Source: Batkoa obscura
Lineage: Eukaryota > Entomophthoromycota > Entomophthoromycetes > Entomophthorales > Batkoaceae
Direction of reading: 5' to 3'
Length of the DNA: 64,000 nt
Assembly: GCA_030770535.1 (NCBI GenBank)
Contig: JASVEC010000012.1
Coordinates: 620,001-684,000 of the forward strand
The translations under genes were made by a program, and so were the position numbers. Shown here piece after piece: positions 34,510 through 45,500 of the stretch. The notes below the pieces were generated by a model. The model saw nothing but the letters and a program-made list of their open reading frames with translations, did no database searches and was not told the origin of the DNA. Within the stretch, counting starts at the first letter, position 1. Every line of letters starts with the position of its first letter.

Positions 34510-35117
34510 TTTAACTTAAAAAAAGCTTCTGAATGTTCTTATTATTTTACTAGTAAATAGAAGTTTGGATTTAAATTTGCGTCTAAAATCATTTTGAAAT
34601 ATGGGATAATTTGGAAGCCAACTTTATATTTGACTTTTGCTAATAAATCATGCTAAAAGAGTTTAACAATATTAAGAAAAGGTTGTTTTATCTTTTATAT
34701 ATCACTATAGGCCGATGATATGTATTAAAATATTCTTACGACCCAGTTGTTTTAAAACAAAATTATTAAATAAATTTACAGCAGTTTAGTTTTTTTCTTA
34801 ATTGAAATGTCTATTGCTCTTAAATAGTGTGTTTTATACAATTAATGCTTTGTAAAATTAAAATTACTTCTAACTTCAATATCTATTTCTTATGCTATTA
34901 ATCTTCATGTATTAAGAGTTTCGTTTTATGATGTTTTTCTTATTAAGCATATAATTTTATGGACTGGGTTTGCGCAATTAACTTAAATACTCAGTTTCAA
35001 ATTTTAATCAAAAACTAATTTTTGAAAATGAAAATATTGAAAACATTGAATTATTTTAAAAATGAATTTATAATAAGCAACAAACAAACAAATGCATCAT
35101 TTAGGAAGATACATCAA
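34510..35117. promoter_or_regulatory. Divergent promoter region, tif34 / flavin-reductase-like gene
   Basis: About 608 bp of AT-rich sequence between two divergent starts. No specific motif recognised. Confidence 0.4.
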
Positions 35118-35730
35118 ATGAAGTATAGGTAAAATCAAGATACTGTAGTTTTTACTTATCTAATCATCTCAATAGTCATTTAAAGCAAAAGAGCCAACAT
35201 TCTACAAAAGATCTTCAACTTTTAGATAAAGTTAAACAAAGTTTACGCTTAGTAACAAATCCAGGTAAGCATAAATTAAATTTATAAATTTTATCTGATT
35301 TTTGCTTCTAGTAAACGTTATAACTACTCAATCCCAATCTAAAACAATATCTGGGATAACCGTAAATTCGGTAACCTCATTATCTATGGATCCAATACTA
35401 CTGACTTTTAATGTAAAACTACCTTCCCATTTTTCAGCTCAACTTCACCAAACTCGATACTGTGCTATAAACACTCTAACAACAAACCAAAAATTAATTG
35501 CTCAGTTTTTTTCAAAACCAGGCCATGGTGAGTTTGATGATAGTCAGAATCATTTTTCTTGGCTTGGTAGTATCCCTTATTTAAATAAGTCTTTAGCTAC
35601 CTTTTTATGTAAAGTAAAGCATGTCTTCCCAGTGGCTGATCATGAGGTTTGGGTTGTCCAAGTTATTGAAGTTGCTTCAGGCGATAACCAGGATACAGGT
35701 TTATTATATAGAGATCAAAAGTATATTTAA
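35118..35730 (+). CDS. Flavin reductase-like FMN-binding protein
   Basis: Three exons: 35118-35128, 35176-35264, 35312-35730; 172 aa. The chain includes LLDKVKQSLRLVTNPVNVIT, GITVNSVTSLSMDPILLTFN, LHQTRYCAINTLTTNQKLIAQFF, FSWLGSIPYLNKSLATFLCKV and VWVVQVIEVASGDNQDTGLLY. The order NVIT..(S)GITVNS..SLS.DP..L.F......F.IN.L...Q..LA..F is the flavin-reductase-like domain fold (split barrel). Fungal members are often mitochondrial and of unknown role; bacterial relatives supply reduced FMN to two-component monooxygenases. The 11-nt first coding exon is inferred from frame (ATG AAG TAT AG) and is the weakest part. Length is typical of the single domain. Confidence 0.82.
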
Positions 35731-35892
35731 ATAAATAGTTTTTAATGTTAAATTTACAATACCATTTTATAATATTCTAGAGTAAACAAAAAACTAACCA
35801 AATTTTAAAACTGTATTAAAAAATTAATTTAGATTAATATTTAAGATTTATATTTAATTGTTAAGCATAATAATAGTAATATGTATTAAATA

Positions 35893-36906
35893 TTACTTAA
35901 AAAAATGGGCAATGAAGTTACTCAATAATGCATATATACCTATTCCAAATATTAAAAACGAAAAATCATCAAAGAATAGGTTAACCGCGCCATAATAATA
36001 TTTGAACAAGTTTTTCAGCCTCTGAATAATTCCAAGGTAGCCATTTTGTTGAAACATATCTAGGTTGTCTTGTTTCTATTATAATTTAGCGTCAATTGAT
36101 TTGTCCTTTAAATTTGATAATTACCTTATAATTCAAATAGAACGATATTTGCTTTAGAATTAATATCAACAATACAAGGTGAAAAGGAAACTAAACGTGT
36201 TAATTAAATTTACCAAATAAAAAAATGACTTACAATTTGGCCGATATAAGGTACTTCAATGTATAAAGCCTCTGTTCTACTTAAAAGTTCAATCTCCAAC
36301 CTTTCATTATTTTTAACTTGAACAGTAAATAAGGAATAGAAGAGAAAAATTAACAGCCCAAAAATAGGTACCAATATGTTCACTACCCCAAGCCAGTTGT
36401 CTCTAAGGATACTGGCCAAATATTGCTTATCCTCATCTGATACATCATTCAATATTGAAAACTTCATTGATTCCATTTGATCTTTAAGATAATTGGACAT
36501 TTCTTCTTTTTCATCAAGCTTTGAAGTTGAAATAGAAACATCCCTTTCTAAATCATCCTTCTCTACCTTTGTTTTTGTCGCTGTTATTGTTTCTGCATCT
36601 TTTTTTAATTCTTCAGCTATTATTGTTCATTATTTTCTTGATTTGTTTCATTTATAAAAAAATACCTTTATCTTCAATTTCTTCTGAAATACTACTGTGA
36701 CTTTCTTTGACTTCATTTTGAGCTGGTTTACTGATATCCCCTGGTTTATCAGAAAAGGAAGAATAAACTCCCATTATTTTATCTATTCTACTTTTACCAG
36801 TATCAAGAATCTTTTTATTACGGGCTTCCCTCCTTTTTCTTAACCTTTCAGCATTACTTAAACCTGGTTGATCTCCACCAGCATTCTCAGTGGATATTGT
36901 ACTCAT
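35893..36906 (-). CDS. get2: Get2/CAMLG-like tail-anchored protein insertion receptor
   Basis: Four exons from 36906 to 35893 (exon 1 36906-36666; introns near 36620-36665, 36188-36231 and 36074-36124), about 290 aa. The N-terminal cytosolic segment LSNAERLRKRREARNKKILDTG..RIDKIMG is the Get2 basic motif that binds Get3. A charged linker follows, then three hydrophobic segments (WLGVVNILVPIFGLLIFLFY; FPFHLVLLILILK..; FLIFGIGIYALLSNFIA). Get2 with Get1 forms the ER-membrane receptor that releases tail-anchored proteins from Get3. Length and topology agree with the family. The splice of the last two exons is chosen by frame and gives a hydrophobic TM2, as expected. Confidence 0.85.
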
Positions 36907-37874
36907 ATTATGAATATAAACGATTGATTTTTCTTGTAAATATACCTAAAGCGTTACCAAAGTTCGGTTACGCTTAACTGCCAAAGTTCAAACTTTAACA
37001 GAGCTAACTGGAGTATTACAACTCTTTTGTTATGCTTTTGTATTTGGTTCAGTTACCTTTGATCTCATTGGTTCTTTTTATTATAATGTTTTAAATTAAA
37101 TCATTTTTTGCTAGAAGTGGGTTTTGACTGCTTTTACTATTTCTGAGGTATTTTTTCGGCAATAAGCATGCTAGAGTTGCAGTTTTAGAGCTAAATTACT
37201 GCTTTAAAGTGTGATCTTTAGTTTTCCTGCAACAAGATTTTGTTATGAATCTAGAGCAGACGAGGTAGGAAAATAACATTTTGATAGACTTAAGTAGCAG
37301 AATTTTTGTTTTAAATGGTTTTAATTTTTCGATTTTTTAATAATCCATTAGTATGAATGTTTTAAATTTTGGTTAATGTATAAGAAACTCAATCTTGAGT
37401 TTGGCGAATCTACAAAGTCTATATAATTATTTTAAAGTTAAATAAAAGATGATTATCTATATGATATTTATCCGTAATCTATAAGAATATGTTATAAATT
37501 AAGACCGGTCAAAAATCAAACACAAGCTCATTTATGTTTATTGATAGAATAATATATTTAATCTATGTATAGCAATACCATCCGATAGTACTTTTTAAAT
37601 GATTTATCAGGTATTTAATGGTTGATTTAAAGGTTTCAAAATAAAGTAAAACTTAGAAATTATTGTTTATTCATACGAAATAAACCAAGAAATAGAAGGC
37701 TCGACATGACTTTAAATATATTTTTTTAGCTCCAAGAAAGTCTTCAATTCATATCGAATTTTTATCCTAATAATTACATATATTAGATCGTTTGTTATAT
37801 TTCAGTACAAGTTTATATATACTAAAAAAACTATCAGTTGTTGGCTGCAACACCATTAAAGATTTTCAATAAAT

Positions 37875-37976
37875 TAAGGAGGTATTTCTTTGTTTAAGAA
37901 TTTTACTAACAATCTTTCCGCTCAAATAGTGCTTAAAAAATGGAAAAAGTAATGAAACTAGAAAAAACACCCAGTT
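37875..37976 (+). mobile_element. MITE copy 5
   Basis: About 100 bp: AAGGAGGTATTTCTTTGTTT at the left, family core TTTTACTAACAATCTTTCCG, CTCAAATAGTGCTTAAAAAA, and right end AAAAAACACCCAGTTA. Both terminal repeats have decayed. Confidence 0.8.
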
Positions 37977-38133
37977 ATTTTTATTTTGCAGTTAAAAAAT
38001 ATTTACTGTTGCAAGCAACAATTTAAAGCCTTTCGTTCGCATGAATTTGTACTAGAACATAATGAACAACCCAATAAAAGGTGCTTTGTAAATTCGACCA
38101 GAATTTGATTATAACGCATACCTAAAACATAAT

Positions 38134-38236
38134 ATGAGGATGTTTTTTTTGGTTTCATTATTTTTTCCATTTTTTGAGCGCTATTTGAGCAGAAAGATTG
38201 TTAGTAAAATTCTTAAACAAAAAATACATCTCCATA
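38134..38236 (-). mobile_element. MITE copy 6
   Basis: 103 bp, inverse orientation, with well-preserved ends TATGAGGATGT and ACATCTCCATA and core TTTTTTGAGCGCTATTTGAG. Confidence 0.88.
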
Positions 38237-38299
38237 TGATTTTTTTCCTCTTTATAGTTGAGTTTTCAATACAACCAGTACCAGATTGTAAGTACGAAT

Positions 38300-39163
38300 A
38301 AAAACGCTAATCCAACTTAATACATACGTGCCGCCAGAACCACCTTACCTTCTGTATAGGCTAATCAAAAATTCGTTACTCACACTACTGTCTTTAACTT
38401 TAATAAATTCCTCTAATATAGGTATTATTCACTGCTCCGAAATTTCAATCTTTAAATTGGTTCAATAATTTTTTATATCTTTCTAATAGATCCTTCCAAT
38501 CATCAGTAGTACCAAATAGGCTAATTTCAGGTATAGCACAAGCTATGCAAACTGTATAACCAAAATAACTTTTATAGATATCCATAATAGTAAGTGAAGT
38601 GACTGCGATTGATAATTCATTAGATGTTGAAAATGGTTTATTAAGCAGTTCACGCAATTCATTAATAACTTCCCTTTCAACAATTTCAACAAATTTCAAA
38701 AATAACTCCTATCAGTCATTTTCATTACTCAATACAAAGCTAGGCCTATTAATTTTAATATCCTTTTTCTCCTCATAATCGATTCCCACTATTTTTTTAC
38801 ATTTGTCGCTATTTAAATTGATGTGAATGGCCAAAGCCTGTAATATAACAATCAAAAGACGGTACAAGCATAAAGAAAGTCCATGATGTAAAGTATAAGC
38901 TATATGAATAGCTTCAGCAAACCCATTTAAGCTCAAACTGTGTAGAACTCCACTAAAAGTTAAGACTTTGTTTTTACCTAATGCTTCAAATTTTTTATCT
39001 TTAAAAATAATATTTTTCTTAATTCTTTGTTCAACTAAAACCAGTTCGTATATGTCAGTTTTTTCAACTTTGATGCCTTTGCTTACTTTAAATGCTTTAA
39101 ATGCTTTGATGTCCAATTGTACAATTACTTTTTTAAGTAGTTTATTGAAAACGATTTTTTATA
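38300..39163 (-). pseudogene. DUF4419-family gene remnant
   Basis: Two pieces lie in one frame, 39163-38715 and 38708-38445. The first has NGFAEAIHIAYTLHHGLSL, LQALAIHINLNSDKCKKIVG and KKDIKINRPSFVLSNEND. The second has PFSTSNELSIAVTSLTIMDI, YKSYFGYTVCIACAIPEISL and GTTDDWKDLLERYKKLLNQF. These match the DUF4419 layout (HIN.N...V...KK.I.I; FST...; YFSY...CGIPE..L.G...DW). They are split by adjacent TGA and TAG codons where the family usually has END-W. The frame is stopped upstream near 39160 without an in-frame ATG, and a further decayed piece (GSGGTYV-like) follows near 38330. I judge it a dead gene. A working version with unseen introns is unlikely because the stops sit within an otherwise continuous conserved block. 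Confidence 0.65.
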
Positions 39164-40116
39164 GTTTTCTTTATAGACTAAGGTTTCAAACCGCGGTATC
39201 ATCAGATTATATTGTAAAAACCTTTAACTGACTTGTTGTTCAGGTCTCTTTTACAATGATCATAACTTGGCCCCAATGTTCATATAATACTATTATGTCA
39301 TTGTTTTATATAGTATAAATTAGAAATTAAAAAACCAAGCTATGGAAAAAAATGGCTAATATCAATTCATTCAATATTATGTAAAACTAAAAAAAAGCTT
39401 ATAAAACTCCTTTAGATAGCAATATACACAAACTTGTTCTTATTCAGTTATTAATTTTTGATAGCTTAACCAAATTTTGAGCTTAAAAAATTAAAAAGAT
39501 GTTGAAAGAAAAAATATTCCCATGTATTCTTTGTTTCGGTTTAGGCTATAATTGTTATGCCATAACAACATTACCTCTTTTATTAGCCCATAACCATGTT
39601 TTAAAAACACTCTTTTTCTATGACAATGATAGTAAGTAGTATTTTGGTACTAGTTTATTACTTATAAGATATTAGTTATTTATAACTGGCTTTAACAGCT
39701 AGAGTTTAAAAATAAAACTAGATATTTGTATAAAAAACTTTATGTACAGTTTTAGGATCATAAAGTTAAAAATAAATATAAAACAATAAGTTAATTATTT
39801 ATAATATTAATTTTCTATAAACTACTTGAAACTATTGTTTATACTTAGTGCTTTTAATTCAAGCTCATTATGTTTAAGGGATAAGGTCTCAATACAAAAA
39901 AATTGACTGGTATTTAACTACGATTTTTGTCAACTTTTATAAATAGTCTTTTATATTTGATTATTAAACATAATAAAGTCGCAATTAAAATATATTAATA
40001 GACAACAACTGAATTGAAACTTTGAAATTTATAAATACACATTTCTTATTTTTAAAATAAATTTAAGATAAGAACTAAAATGTTAGCAAGCACATTAAAA
40101 CAATTTGAATTTAAGC
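39164..40116. other. Spacer upstream of the CBM19-like gene
   Basis: About 950 bp. A 46-codon frame at 39500-39640 (MLKEKIFPCILCFGLGYNCY...) has a hydrophobic start but no other support. Nothing else seen. Confidence 0.5.
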
Positions 40117-40500
40117 ATGAAATTTCTTACTTTAATCCCTCTCTTTGTTATCAAGATTTATTGCGCCACCACTGCTAACAGTGACTTAAATTCAGTAATC
40201 TCCGCCACTAATCAAGTAGATCAAAAAAGTAACCGAATGGCTGTAAGCAGCTCTAACAGCCAACAAAAAATCATTATATGCAATTTAGTGGCCCCATCCA
40301 AAGTATCCTTGGGTAAGCATGCAGGAATTTATCAGCTAGGGGTATCCAGTTATCCAGTATGTAAAGAAGGCTTAATGTTTTGTGATTATTACTCTTATGG
40401 TTTTTGGACTTGTGCACAAGGTCGATTTGTTTTTCGTAACTGTGGACCAGGCACTAAATGTGTTCAACATAATGGTAACCTTTATTGCGACTATGCTTAA
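40117..40500 (+). CDS. Small secreted Cys-rich protein with CBM19-like (chitin-binding) domain
   Basis: Single exon, 127 aa from the ATG at 40117 (MKFLTLIPLFVIKIYCATTA), a signal peptide with likely cleavage near residue 17. A Ser/Asn/Gln-rich stretch follows, then a mature Cys domain of about 75 residues: CNLVAPSKV..CKEGLMFCDYYSYGFWTCAQGRFVFRNCGPGTKC..YCDYA. The C..G...C....YG(F)W..C..G.FV...C.PGT.C.....YC order resembles carbohydrate-binding module family 19, a chitin-binding module of fungal chitinases and secreted proteins. It has no catalytic domain, so it could be a cell-wall or effector-like lectin. An in-frame TTG at 40105 is not used. The family assignment is by pattern only. Confidence 0.68.
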   Translation: MKFLTLIPLFVIKIYCATTANSDLNSVISATNQVDQKSNRMAVSSSNSQQKIIICNLVAPSKVSLGKHAGIYQLGVSSYPVCKEGLMFCDYYSYGFWTCAQGRFVFRNCGPGTKCVQHNGNLYCDYA

Positions 40501-42563
40501 TTTATTATTTTCTTTTGCACTGTAAAATATTATCAGCTTAAATGTTAGTTTAAACTATTATTCAATAAACCATCTTGATTATTTACTTTTTTTTAAAATT
40601 CTCACTATTTAAGGATATCGAAATTGGTTTCATTTTTTTATTCAATTTTTAAATACAAAATATTTAAAAACTTTGCCTAAAATTCTATAAAAATAAATTC
40701 TTTATTAAAAACTAAAAGTACCCCCGATACAGTTTTAAATTATTTTATTATAATTTATATTATAAGTTAATAGAATTTCTATTAAATTTAATACAAATTC
40801 CCGGATTAGCAAGGCTTCTACTAATATAGCCTATATATTAATATTAATTAAAGTTGTATTATGTAAATAAATACATATCTTTATAAAACTTCATAGAAAA
40901 ATATTTATTATTGACTGCTTTGTAGCCAATATTGCAGATTTGCTATCAAATAAATAGATAATTTTGAGGCTATGATTACATTATTAATATATTACTAAGT
41001 TAACAAATAGCTGTATAGGAGGGAGTGGTTAGCCCCAAAACTATAATTAACCATTCCTATGTAATACAAGCAGTATAATAATAGTTCCTATTTATTATTA
41101 TAATTACTTGCTCTTTGACTATTTATTAATTTAGCTATTAATAATTTAAGTAATATCAACATTTAATAATTGATTTCTATCATCTAATAAACTACTTACT
41201 TGCTTACTAAATATTGAAACTTTGAAATTTTTTATAATTTTTGTAAGATAAACTGGGGTTGATCTTTTAGTTTTTCTATTTTCTATAGACTTTATAACTT
41301 TAATTAGACTTATAACACTTTTTTTTGATTTATCAGATGCTGGATAGCAGTGCAGTTTATTATCACGTTTAATAAGATGTAAATACTTTTTAATACCTTG
41401 TATTTCTTTTATTTTTTTTATTTTTTGTTTCTTTTATACTTTTTAAAAATTATATTTGTTTTCCCATTATTAACAGTTGAGTTATTAATTCTATTATGTT
41501 CACAAATAAAACTCTCAAATTTTGAAATTAATTTTATTATTTATTTAAAATATTTTGTTTATTTATGATTAAAAATTAAAATAATAAAATAATTATCTCA
41601 TATTATTAGATTCTTTTATTTTATTAAATTTTTATAAATTTATTAGCTTTATCTTAATTTACTATTACTAGTTTTTTATAACTAATAAAATTTAATAAAA
41701 CTTGAATATTTTAAATGTAAAGTTGAGCATTTTGATTGTTTATTTTATGCAAAATCAATATTTTTTATAAAACCAAACTAGATTTTAGACTTTTGAGGTT
41801 TAAAATCTAGCTTGATCTAATTTTTTAAATATTTAATCTTATAAAAACTGAACAAAAAACCTTTAAAAAAACATTACTATTCCTAATTGTTCTTTCTTAA
41901 AAGTTTAAAAATTAATCAATTTTTTATTCTTTGATGGAGATATTTTAAACCAATAGATAAGTTTTAATAATGAAATGGACTTTAAAAATTTTATGGAAAT
42001 TTCTCCAAGATTGAGTTTTAATATTACCCAATCATTGATGACCAGTTATTGTTATGTTAAACTAGTTGGCTTTATTATTTCAACTTGTTCTTAGAGAAAT
42101 AAAGCTGAAAAAATAGTTTATTAATAAAATTTATTATGTCCGCTTTGATGTTTTTTGTTATATTTCTACTATAAAATTTATTATATATTTTATATATAAC
42201 TCTAATAAATGATTATAATACATTAATTATGCTATTATTTATTTTTAAAAATGGAATAAGTTTAATTGTTGATAACTAATAACTATCAATAAACTAACTA
42301 TTAAGCCACTAAAGCTGAAGGATCCAAAATGCAAGCTTGAAAGTGTGGATGAAATATTAGGATTTCGATTTTGATTGGTTAAAATTAAATTAAAAAATCT
42401 AACAATAACTTAAACTGAGGTGACAAGAATAATATAAAATCGTGAAAGTTCCATTTATAAAAAAAATTGAATCCTTTTTTATTCATATTATTTTAAAAAA
42501 TTCTATTTTTTACCCTTTTCCCATTTAGTTTCATTTATTTAGATTATTATACTATCGATTTCA
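40501..42563. other. 2-kb spacer holding a truncated transposon copy
   Basis: It lies between the secreted protein and the BAR-protein gene. It contains the 40610-41535 transposon fragment; 41536-42563 is extremely AT-rich with no gene seen and must carry the BAR-gene promoter. Confidence 0.55.
40610..41535 (+). mobile_element. Truncated copy of the 2.87-kb DNA transposon (left end)
   Basis: It matches 53089-54003 closely along its length. GAAATTGGTTTCATTTTTTT, AAATTCTATAAAAATAAATT, GGGAGTGGTTAGCCCCAAAA and TAACTCAAATTTTG-like blocks occur in the same order and spacing. It lacks the outermost TATGGGGGTGT bases and everything beyond the 3' part of the transposase frame. It is a 5'-end fragment without coding capacity. 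Confidence 0.85.
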
Positions 42564-45500
42564 ATGAGTTATAAAGGTTTTAATTTTTCTTCATTTACTC
42601 GTTCACTTAATGGTTTTCAAGTAACTTTATTAATAATACTAAAAAAAAGAATATTAACATTGAACCTTCAATTAGTGGTCCAAACCGGCTACAGTTGTTG
42701 AAGAACCAGTGGAAAAACTAGACCATCCTAAAATCTATAAAGATTTATTAACCCGGGTGACTGTATTAAAACAAGTGCAAATTAATCTAGTCAAAATCAC
42801 CAAAGAAGCTTTTCCAGGTTGTAAAAAAGAAAATGAGCAATTAACTTTTGTTAAAGAATCCATTACTTCGATTTCAAATTCCATTACCAATTCTTTAGCT
42901 TCCAATTCTTCCAATTCGAATCATCAATCAAAAGGCAGTGTTTCTTCAATTGCTTCAAATCGACCACGATCCCATTCCAAAAGTAACTCTTTAAACTCGG
43001 AACCCATTGACCATCCTACTGCGTATCATACAATGGCTTTAGCATTTGTTGATTGTGGACTTGATGTTGGCGTTGAAGAATCTTTAGGTGAATTATTTTA
43101 CAATATTTTGATTAATATTCATATTGAAACTTCATCTATTAGGAGCTGCGCTATATAAAGTAGCTACTATTCAACAAAAGATTGGGGATGCTCTTATTAC
43201 TATGGTAATATTAATATCAAGATTATTTTTATTTTTATTTAGTTTGTCATTATTATTAGGAATCCATATTAACTAAAAACTTTATTGAACCATTATTAAT
43301 TAATATTGAAACAAATATTAAATTTATTGAAGTAATAATATTGTTATTTGTTTATTATTTATTTATTAATATATTACTTTTTATTATAGAAAACTTGTAC
43401 AGATGTAGATAATGCTTTAATTTCACTTAACAATGTAAAACTTAGATGTAATAATAGTGGTGATAACCCAAGCGATGAGGTAAAACAAGATTAATAGTTA
43501 ATATTTAATTAATAATTAATAATTTTTTATTAGCTTAAATCGGAACTCACCATATGTGAAGAAAATTATACAAAAGTATTAGATATGGCTACTCACTTAA
43601 TGAAGAATGTAATTGATTCTCCAGAAACTATTCAACGTTTATTAGAATTAATAACTTCTCAAATGGGGTATCATAAAGAAGCATTTCAATTATTATCGGA
43701 TATTTTGCCTCAATTAAATGATATGGTTGCTACTCAAGAAGTACTTCATAATGAAAAAGATTCTTCTAATTCGGATAATGATTCAAATAATAAAAAGGAG
43801 CTTAATCATGTGGATGATTCAAATGTACCAAATGATACATTAACTAAATTAATAGAAAATGAAACTGATAGTAATAATAAGCAACAAGATTTAACTTATC
43901 AACAATCAAGTAATCTTAATATTAATTCAACTTTAAATGAAAGAGAACCATCTATATTATCTAATAATTCACTTGAACCATCTAAACCAGAAATTAATGT
44001 TATTGAGCCATCCTTTAATGCTTCAGCTGCCCCTTATTTTAACCCATTTTCACAAGCAACTACTTCTACTGAAGCAGTTCATACTATCGCTCATGATTCT
44101 AGTTCTGAACATTTAAGTTCTGATTTAGTTGAAGATAGTGAACCACGTCATATCTTCATACCAGATATATTAAATTCAGCAACCCCTTCTATAATGGATC
44201 AATCTGAACCTGAATATGCATCTTCCAATATTGAAGAAAGTCAAGAATTTTATAAAAATGAAGTAGATGAAGATAGTAAAGATCAATATTCAACAAAAGT
44301 AATGACTCTTAATAGAGAATTAATTCGAGATTCAAATGAAAATTTGATTCATCAATTTTCGAATTTATCTGGTACACCAGATCTTACTGTAGATTTAGAT
44401 CGCTCCCTTAGTAATGATCAAAGTAGTATTAATAATTATCATTCTATTGAAGCGGAATCTTCTTCTTTACAAACTTCTAATTTACCAATGTTAAGTGAAC
44501 CTACTACCAATGATATTATTTTAGAAGAAGTCAGTTTACCTGAATCTACTTTTAACAATTCAATAGAAATGGAAGTACCTACTTGTTTTATGGAAAGTTC
44601 AACACCATTTGAATCATTACAAGTAGATGAAGTTGAAGATCAAAATGATGCTATAGAAATTAAAGAAGATGAAGTTGATTTAGAATCATTTACCGAAGAG
44701 AAGGAGATTTTTGAAGATGTCCTTCCAGCTTTTGAAACCAATCAAGTTGAAGAAGAATCAACTGTTGAACATGAAATCAAGGGAAATGATATTAATTTAC
44801 ATTCTTTTGCCGAAGAGATGTTAGAATCTAAACCTTTCATTAAGGAAAGTGAAATTGGTCTTCCAGTTGTTGTACCAGAACAAATCAAAGAAGATGAAGA
44901 AGGAGTTCAAATCATTGAAAGATCCGTTAAAGATAAAGAAGTCAATTTAAATTTCATTACTGAAGACCAACTTGCTTTTGGTAAAATTTTTAAAGAAAGT
45001 GAAATTGCCCTTCCAACCTTTGAAACAGAACAAACCGAAGAAGATCAAGTAGAACAAAACATTAAAGGATCCATTAAAGATAATGAAGTTGTATTAGATT
45101 CTATCATTGAGGGAAGTGGAACGTTTAAACCCACCTTTAATGCCCTTAAAGCTCCCCTTCCAACGTTTGAAGATGAGGAAGATGAGGAAGATAACGAAGA
45201 TGAGAAAGAAGAAATGATTGAACATGAAATTAAAGATAATGAAGTTCTTTTAGATTCATTTGAAGAAAAACAAAATTCTAAGCTCACTATTGAAGAAGTT
45301 GAAAGTGCCCTTCCAGCCTTTAAAACCGAAGAAGTTGGAGATGAAAAAAGCACTAAAAGATCCATTGAAAATAATGATATCATTTTAAATCCTTTCACTG
45401 AAGAAAAAGATACCTCTGAATCAATTAGTGAAGAAGCACTCATTACTCAATTGGAAAAAACAATTGAAAATAGTGAAAGTCCCACCTTTGATAACCAATT

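Larger units (their letters stand above)
36907..38299. other. 1.4-kb spacer with two MITE copies
   Basis: Upstream of get2. Holds the elements at 37875-37976 and 38134-38236 in opposite orientation, 158 bp apart. No gene seen. Confidence 0.6.

Noticed and set aside
38445-38699. Independent small gene for the second DUF4419 piece
   Set aside because: It starts without ATG and continues the frame of the upstream piece beyond two stops; better explained as one dead gene.
39500-39640. 46-codon frame with a hydrophobic start (MLKEKIFPCILCFGLGYNCY...)
   Set aside because: Could be a tiny secreted peptide, but it has no similarity, no supporting splice sites and no unusual codon pattern; left out as a gene.
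45045-45443. 132-aa minus-strand frame and other Ser-rich frames opposite the BAR-protein exon 6
   Set aside because: They are complements of GAA/GAT/GAG-rich coding sequence, which produces long Ser/Leu frames; no independent evidence.
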